DNA from: Ischnura elegans
Lineage: Eukaryota; Arthropoda; Insecta; Odonata; Coenagrionidae
DNA: 64,000 bases
Assembly: GCF_921293095.1 (NCBI RefSeq)
Contig: NC_060247.1
Span: 52,797,111 to 52,861,110 of the forward strand
Reading direction: 5' to 3'
The notes below the pieces were generated by a model. That model was not told the DNA's origin. It was given only the letters and a program-made list of their open reading frames with translations, and did not search any database. The position numbers and the translations under genes were made by a program. Of the stretch, positions 59,966-64,000 are shown one piece after another. Each line of letters opens with the position of its first letter. Positions within the stretch are counted from its first letter, which is position 1.

Positions 59966-60130
59966 CAAGGGGAATACAAGACCTTCGGGTCGCCGATCGA
60001 GCTCAAAATTTTGCGATTCGGTAGATCATGGCTATAAATGTAATATGCCGAAGCGAGACGACGCACTTCTCGTAAAATTCCGAGAAAAAAGCAATTAAAA
60101 ATCGTAAAAAATAAAGCTACGCTATATAAT
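59966..60130. mobile_element. Partial copy of the 38.9-kb foldback MITE
   Basis: CAAGGGGAATACAAGACC, TCGGTAGATCATGGCTATAA and ATATGCCGAAG match the inverted right half of 38861-39097. The opposite end is missing. Confidence 0.75.
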
Positions 60131-60154
60131 CTCTTTTGAACGCCAATATCACCA

Positions 60155-60210
60155 TGTAAGCAGCAGCGCAGCGGCGTCCGACTGCGGAGGGTAGCGAGTT
60201 CGATCATCGC
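60155..60210 (+). repeat. tRNA-like (SINE-type) fragment
   Basis: AGCGCAGCGG resembles a Pol III A-box and GCGAGTTCGATCATCGC a B-box with a 4-bp T stem, about 30 bp apart. Acceptor stem is absent, so this is more likely a tRNA-derived SINE head or a tRNA relic than a functional tRNA. The LINE 3' tail begins at the next base. Confidence 0.35.
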
Positions 60211-63200
60211 TAGTAGTAGTAGTGTTTATTTTATAGGGTGCGTCGGCGGCTAAGGCCATTTTGCACCACTCACTGACTGGTATTGATAAAGGGGATTAGG
60301 CCCGTTCTGAAATTAACGTGTCAATAATTTACAAGAGGTATCATTTATATTTTATTGAAAAGTCGAGTTGAGTGTAGGAATGCTATCAGTCGGGAAATGT
60401 TTTCGGGAGTGTCTCCTAGTACCTCAGCTAGGTTGACTCCGAGGTTGTGATTCATCCGTGCAGTACGATATCTTGCACAGTCCGTCAGGATATGTCGCAC
60501 TGTTAGTGGACAATCGCAATTTAAGCATTGGGGCTGTATTCTCTCTTCGGTGAAGAGGTATGAATGGGTTAATAAGCAGTGACCAATTCTTAAGCGTGTT
60601 AAAACCACTTCCTCCCTGCGGACATTTCTTATAGAGGTCTGCCACGCAGTTATTACGGGCTTTATTTCCCGAAGTTTGTTATTTTGGATTTCGAGCCATT
60701 GCGTCTTCCAATTTTGTCTAATCATACCCCTCATGGCATTCCCTAAATCTTCCGCTGGCATTAACTGAAAATCTGTATCCGGAGACCTGAGCGCATCTTT
60801 GGCTGCAGAGTCTGCTTTCTCATTCCCTGGTATGCCCACATGTCCAGGGACCCAAGCGAAGCTTATAGTGGTCTCTTTTTTACTCAGGGATAACAGAGTG
60901 CTTTGTATGTCCTGAACAATGGGGTGACAAGGAGAATAAAGAGATATGGATTGGAGAGCACTGTAAGAATCTGTGCAGATCATAAATGACGCAACACTGT
61001 TTTTAATGGATCGGAGAGCAATCCTAATGGCAGTGAGCTCAGCCGTAAAAATGGAACAGTACGGATGCAATTTTGCCTTGAGGACTCCATGATATGGGGA
61101 TACCACAGCGCACCCACAGGCGGTATCCGATTTCGAACCGTCAGTGTATACGAACGTAGATTCGGAGTTTTCGGCGCGGAATTTCTTGAAAAGTTGTTGG
61201 TATTCTCCCGGCATAGTAGTAGATTTAGAGCAGCGAGTAAGATCAAGTCTCAAAGCTGGCCGGGGAATTAACCACGGCGGCACGTTGCTGTACCCAGTGG
61301 GGTACGTGGCGGGCAAGGTAAAATTGCGTTCTGCGATTAGGTTTCTGAAGCGAACACTTAGAGGTTTAGTGGATCTTGTCTTTCGGTTAAAAAGGTCTAA
61401 AAGCAGTGGGTGAGAAATAATGTTAAAACAGGGGTGGTTCGGCGCGGATAAAATTTTTGTGGCATAATTGCACATCAACGTCTCTCTGCGATTGACTAGG
61501 GGAGGCTCTCCTGTATCGGCGTAAATGCTCAAGACAGGGGAGGTCCTGAAGGCACCGGTTGCTAAACGCAGTCCCGTATTATGAACCGTCGAGAGCGGTT
61601 TCATGTAGGTCTCACGGGCGGATGAGTACACAATCGATCCGTAGTCTAGCCTTGAACGTACTAATGCTCGATACAGCATAAGCATTGAGGTACGATCCGC
61701 GCCCCATGTCGAATGTGACAGAAACCGTAAAATGTTCAGAACTTTGAAGCATTTGTCTCTTAGAGCTCGGAAATGTTCGCGCCAATTCAGGCGCCGGTCC
61801 AATGTCATACCCAGAAATCGGGCGTTCTCAACGTAAGGAAGCTCATTACCATTGAGATATAGGGACGGTGGGGCTTGTACACCCCGTCCTCGGTAAAAGT
61901 GAACGCATTTCGTTTTCTCAGTAGAGAAACGGAATCCATTCCTCTGAGACCAAACGGAGAGCTTATTCAGAGTCAGCTGGATCAGCCTAGAGGCATTCGT
62001 TAATTTTGATGACCTGCAGAAAATTGCGAGGTCATCAACAAACAAGGAGCCCATAACTGGGGAGCGGATACACTCGGTCACATCGTTTATCGCAATGGCA
62101 AATAGGGTCACGCTCAGTACGGACCCCTGGGGTACTCCATTTTCTTGTGGATATAAGGTAGATAGATATTCACCTATTCTAACTTTAAAAACTCGGGCAT
62201 ACAGAAAATTTTTAATGAAAATAGGTAGATTTCCTTTAAACCCCCATTTATCAAGTGTCTTCAGAATTTTGTACCGCCAAACACGGTCATACGCTTTCTC
62301 TAAGTCGAAGAACACGCCAATTACGTTTTGCCGCAAGAGAAATGCTTCCTGAATGAAACTGTCAGTCCTGACGAGATGGTCGGAGGTTGACCTACCCCGT
62401 CGAAAGCCGCACTGGATATCCGAAAGAAGGTTCCGCCGCTCCAACCACCAAACGAGACGACGGTTGACCATTCTTTCCATCACCTTGCATACGCAGCTGG
62501 TGAGAGATATCGGTCTATAGTTGTTTGGGTCCGATCCATCTTTTCCTTGTTTAAGGATGGGTACGACTATGGACTCCCTCCAAGGGTCTGGAAAACTACC
62601 CTCTGACCAAATTTGGTTAAGGGATCGCAGCATATGGGGGAGTGCTTCTTTGGGAAGATTTCTTAGAAAAGCGTTATGCACCTTATCTATTCCTGGTGAG
62701 CCGTCACGGGATTCGAGGATGGCGGAGGTCAACTCCCACAGAGAAAAGGGGTCGTTGTAAACCTCGCCAGAGTCTCTCGGGTTAAAGGTAAGAGGTATCG
62801 TCTCATTCTGCTCTTTCAGTGTTCTAAATGGTTCGTCGTAGCTGCCGTTACGACTCGTCTCCGCAAGTCGACGTCCGAAGCACTCGCTTATTTCGGGAGG
62901 TGTCGTCAGAACTCGGTCAGTCTCCTTCAGGGATGAAATTGCAGGGTTGTGGTTAGAGCCAGAGATGCTTTTAATCTTCCTCCAGATGTTGGATATGGGA
63001 GTCCTGTGGTTTATAGAACACACAAACTCCTCCCACGAAGCTTTCTTGGCCTCCTTAACCACTTGCCGAGCTTTCGCTCTGAGGCGCCGGAAGGCGGTGA
63101 GATTTGTCGCCGTAGGATATTTGCTAAAGATTCGGAGTGCCCTCTTTCGCACCTGTATAGCTTTTGCGCACTCCTCGTTCCACCAAGGAACTGTGGGCCT

Positions 63201-64000
63201 GTGAGATTTGCATTTAGAACGGGGTACGGTGGAATTTGCGGTTTCTAGAATGTTATCTGTGAGTACTTTTATGTTCCCCACACCATTCACATTGTCGTCG
63301 TGGTTAAAATAAAAATTTCTTTTAAAAAGAGACCAATTGGCCTTGCGGACAACCCAATTGCTTGGTTGAGTCGGACGGTGGATAAAACCGCCACCTTTAG
63401 TTATTAAAATAGGGTAGTGGTCGCTACCGCATAAATCTTTATGTACGGACCACTCAAGCCTAGGCATTAAGCCACCTGTCGTAATACTTAAGTCGATACA
63501 CGAGAAGGTACCGTTGAAGCTGTTGAATCGAGTTTTTTCACCGGTGTTTAGTAAAAACAAGTTAAGGTCATTGATAAAATTTGTGACTATGTGTCCCCTT
63601 TGATTGCACTGAGTTCTTGAGCTACCCCATAGGGTGTCGTGTGCGTTGAAGTCACCCATTAAAACATAGGGCCGAGGTAACTGACGAACGAGGGATTCTA
63701 AATTAACTCGACTCACAGGTGCACCTTCCGGCAGATATACGTTGCAGAGAGTAATTGCCTCGGGTGCGTGTACTGTCACTGCAATTGCCTGCAGCGGAGT
63801 GTCCAATTGCACTCGTGAGGTGTATAGGGCCTCCCGAATAGCAATTGCCACTCCACCCTGGGCTCGCTGACCACTGGTGTCGTCAAGTCTAAAAAATTTA
63901 AAACCTTTTAAAACGGTCTTGTCTGTCAGCTTAAAATGCGTCTCTTGCAGGCATATGCAGACGGGGTTATAGTCTCTAATTAAAACAACCAGCTCCTCCT
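60211..64000 (-). mobile_element. I-group non-LTR retrotransposon, 3' portion, extends past the window
   Basis: From the 3' end: a CTA microsatellite tail (four units, 60211-60222 on the plus strand as TAG), a 3' UTR of about 120 bp, then an uninterrupted ORF2 reaching the window edge. The simple-repeat tail and RNase H domain fit the I group rather than Jockey or CR1. ORF1 and the 5' end are outside. The intact frame indicates recent activity. Confidence 0.85.
60345..64000 (-). CDS. I-group LINE ORF2 (endonuclease, reverse transcriptase, RNase H), partial
   Basis: This protein nicks target DNA and copies the element's RNA into it. The first Met in the window is at 63851, but the frame stays open to 63998 and includes ICLQETHFK, the glutamate box of APE endonucleases, so the true start is outside. 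Then follow GDFNAHDTLWG and SDHYPI (endonuclease), NNYRPISLTSCVCKVMERM and NGVPQGSVLS (reverse transcriptase), the catalytic FVDDLAIF near residue 600 after that Met, YTDGSKSD, ELTAI and TDSYSAL with WVPGHVGIPGNEKADSAA (RNase H, near 900-1010), and a terminal CLNCDCPLTVRHILTDC zinc knuckle. About 1,217 codons without stop or frameshift. I cannot separate I, Nimb and related clades by eye. Confidence 0.93.
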   Translation of the reverse strand, partial: EELVVLIRDYNPVCICLQETHFKLTDKTVLKGFKFFRLDDTSGQRAQGGVAIAIREALYTSRVQLDTPLQAIAVTVHAPEAITLCNVYLPEGAPVSRVNLESLVRQLPRPYVLMGDFNAHDTLWGSSRTQCNQRGHIVTNFINDLNLFLLNTGEKTRFNSFNGTFSCIDLSITTGGLMPRLEWSVHKDLCGSDHYPILITKGGGFIHRPTQPSNWVVRKANWSLFKRNFYFNHDDNVNGVGNIKVLTDNILETANSTVPRSKCKSHRPTVPWWNEECAKAIQVRKRALRIFSKYPTATNLTAFRRLRAKARQVVKEAKKASWEEFVCSINHRTPISNIWRKIKSISGSNHNPAISSLKETDRVLTTPPEISECFGRRLAETSRNGSYDEPFRTLKEQNETIPLTFNPRDSGEVYNDPFSLWELTSAILESRDGSPGIDKVHNAFLRNLPKEALPHMLRSLNQIWSEGSFPDPWRESIVVPILKQGKDGSDPNNYRPISLTSCVCKVMERMVNRRLVWWLERRNLLSDIQCGFRRGRSTSDHLVRTDSFIQEAFLLRQNVIGVFFDLEKAYDRVWRYKILKTLDKWGFKGNLPIFIKNFLYARVFKVRIGEYLSTLYPQENGVPQGSVLSVTLFAIAINDVTECIRSPVMGSLFVDDLAIFCRSSKLTNASRLIQLTLNKLSVWSQRNGFRFSTEKTKCVHFYRGRGVQAPPSLYLNGNELPYVENARFLGMTLDRRLNWREHFRALRDKCFKVLNILRFLSHSTWGADRTSMLMLYRALVRSRLDYGSIVYSSARETYMKPLSTVHNTGLRLATGAFRTSPVLSIYADTGEPPLVNRRETLMCNYATKILSAPNHPCFNIISHPLLLDLFNRKTRSTKPLSVRFRNLIAERNFTLPATYPTGYSNVPPWLIPRPALRLDLTRCSKSTTMPGEYQQLFKKFRAENSESTFVYTDGSKSDTACGCAVVSPYHGVLKAKLHPYCSIFTAELTAIRIALRSIKNSVASFMICTDSYSALQSISLYSPCHPIVQDIQSTLLSLSKKETTISFAWVPGHVGIPGNEKADSAAKDALRSPDTDFQLMPAEDLGNAMRGMIRQNWKTQWLEIQNNKLREIKPVITAWQTSIRNVRREEVVLTRLRIGHCLLTHSYLFTEERIQPQCLNCDCPLTVRHILTDCARYRTARMNHNLGVNLAEVLGDTPENISRLIAFLHSTRLFNKI

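Noticed and set aside
60155-60210. Functional tRNA gene
   Set aside because: No acceptor stem can be formed and the T stem has only four pairs.

Overview
This is a eukaryotic nuclear window, very probably from an insect or another arthropod. It is AT-rich, its two protein genes are split by long introns, and the surrounding DNA is full of transposable-element debris of classes common in arthropods (pogo/Tigger, piggyBac, hAT, Helitron, Penelope-like, I/Jockey-type LINEs). No bacterial feature (operon, Shine-Dalgarno site, CRISPR) is present. I cannot name the species.

Two host genes lie head to head around 43-44 kb. Rab6, a Golgi small GTPase, runs on the minus strand from 43062 down to 15519 in seven coding exons that join without phase error into 209 codons plus stop. 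DAW1 (WDR69, a WD40 factor for assembly of ciliary and flagellar dynein arms) runs on the plus strand from 44102 to 51977 in ten coding exons that join into 415 codons plus stop, the same length I recall for the human protein. They share a 1,039-bp interval containing a palindromic CRE-like TGACGTCA and, about 210 bp before the DAW1 start codon, a sequence that fits the RFX X-box consensus typical of cilia genes.

Region by region: 1-5.2 kb is AT-rich and empty; 5.2-5.5 kb is a GC-rich island with open frames on both strands and no recognised product; 6.7-7.6 kb is the 3' part of a Penelope-like element with a GIY-YIG endonuclease and a hammerhead-like terminus; 7.6-8.7 kb is a decayed LINE reverse transcriptase; 9.8-11.1 kb is a pogo-type element with matching ends; 15.5-43.1 kb is Rab6, its introns holding two more copies of one pogo family, a 3.6-kb hAT element with three further elements or structures inside it, a piggyBac element and a foldback MITE; 44.1-52.0 kb is DAW1, whose introns carry three long inverted repeats and a Gag zinc-knuckle fragment; 52.7-53.2 kb is a Helitron helicase tail; 55.1-56.1 kb is a Tigger-type remnant; 56.1-57.4 kb is a near-intact reading frame of an uncharacterised repetitive protein family; 58.6-59.6 kb holds Penelope and Jockey fragments; 60.2 kb to the window end is an uninterrupted I-group LINE ORF2 that runs off the edge.

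I see no convincing new defence or regulatory system. The items most worth following are the shared Rab6/DAW1 promoter, the uncharacterised family at 56-57 kb, the hammerhead-like palindromes, and the nested hAT locus.
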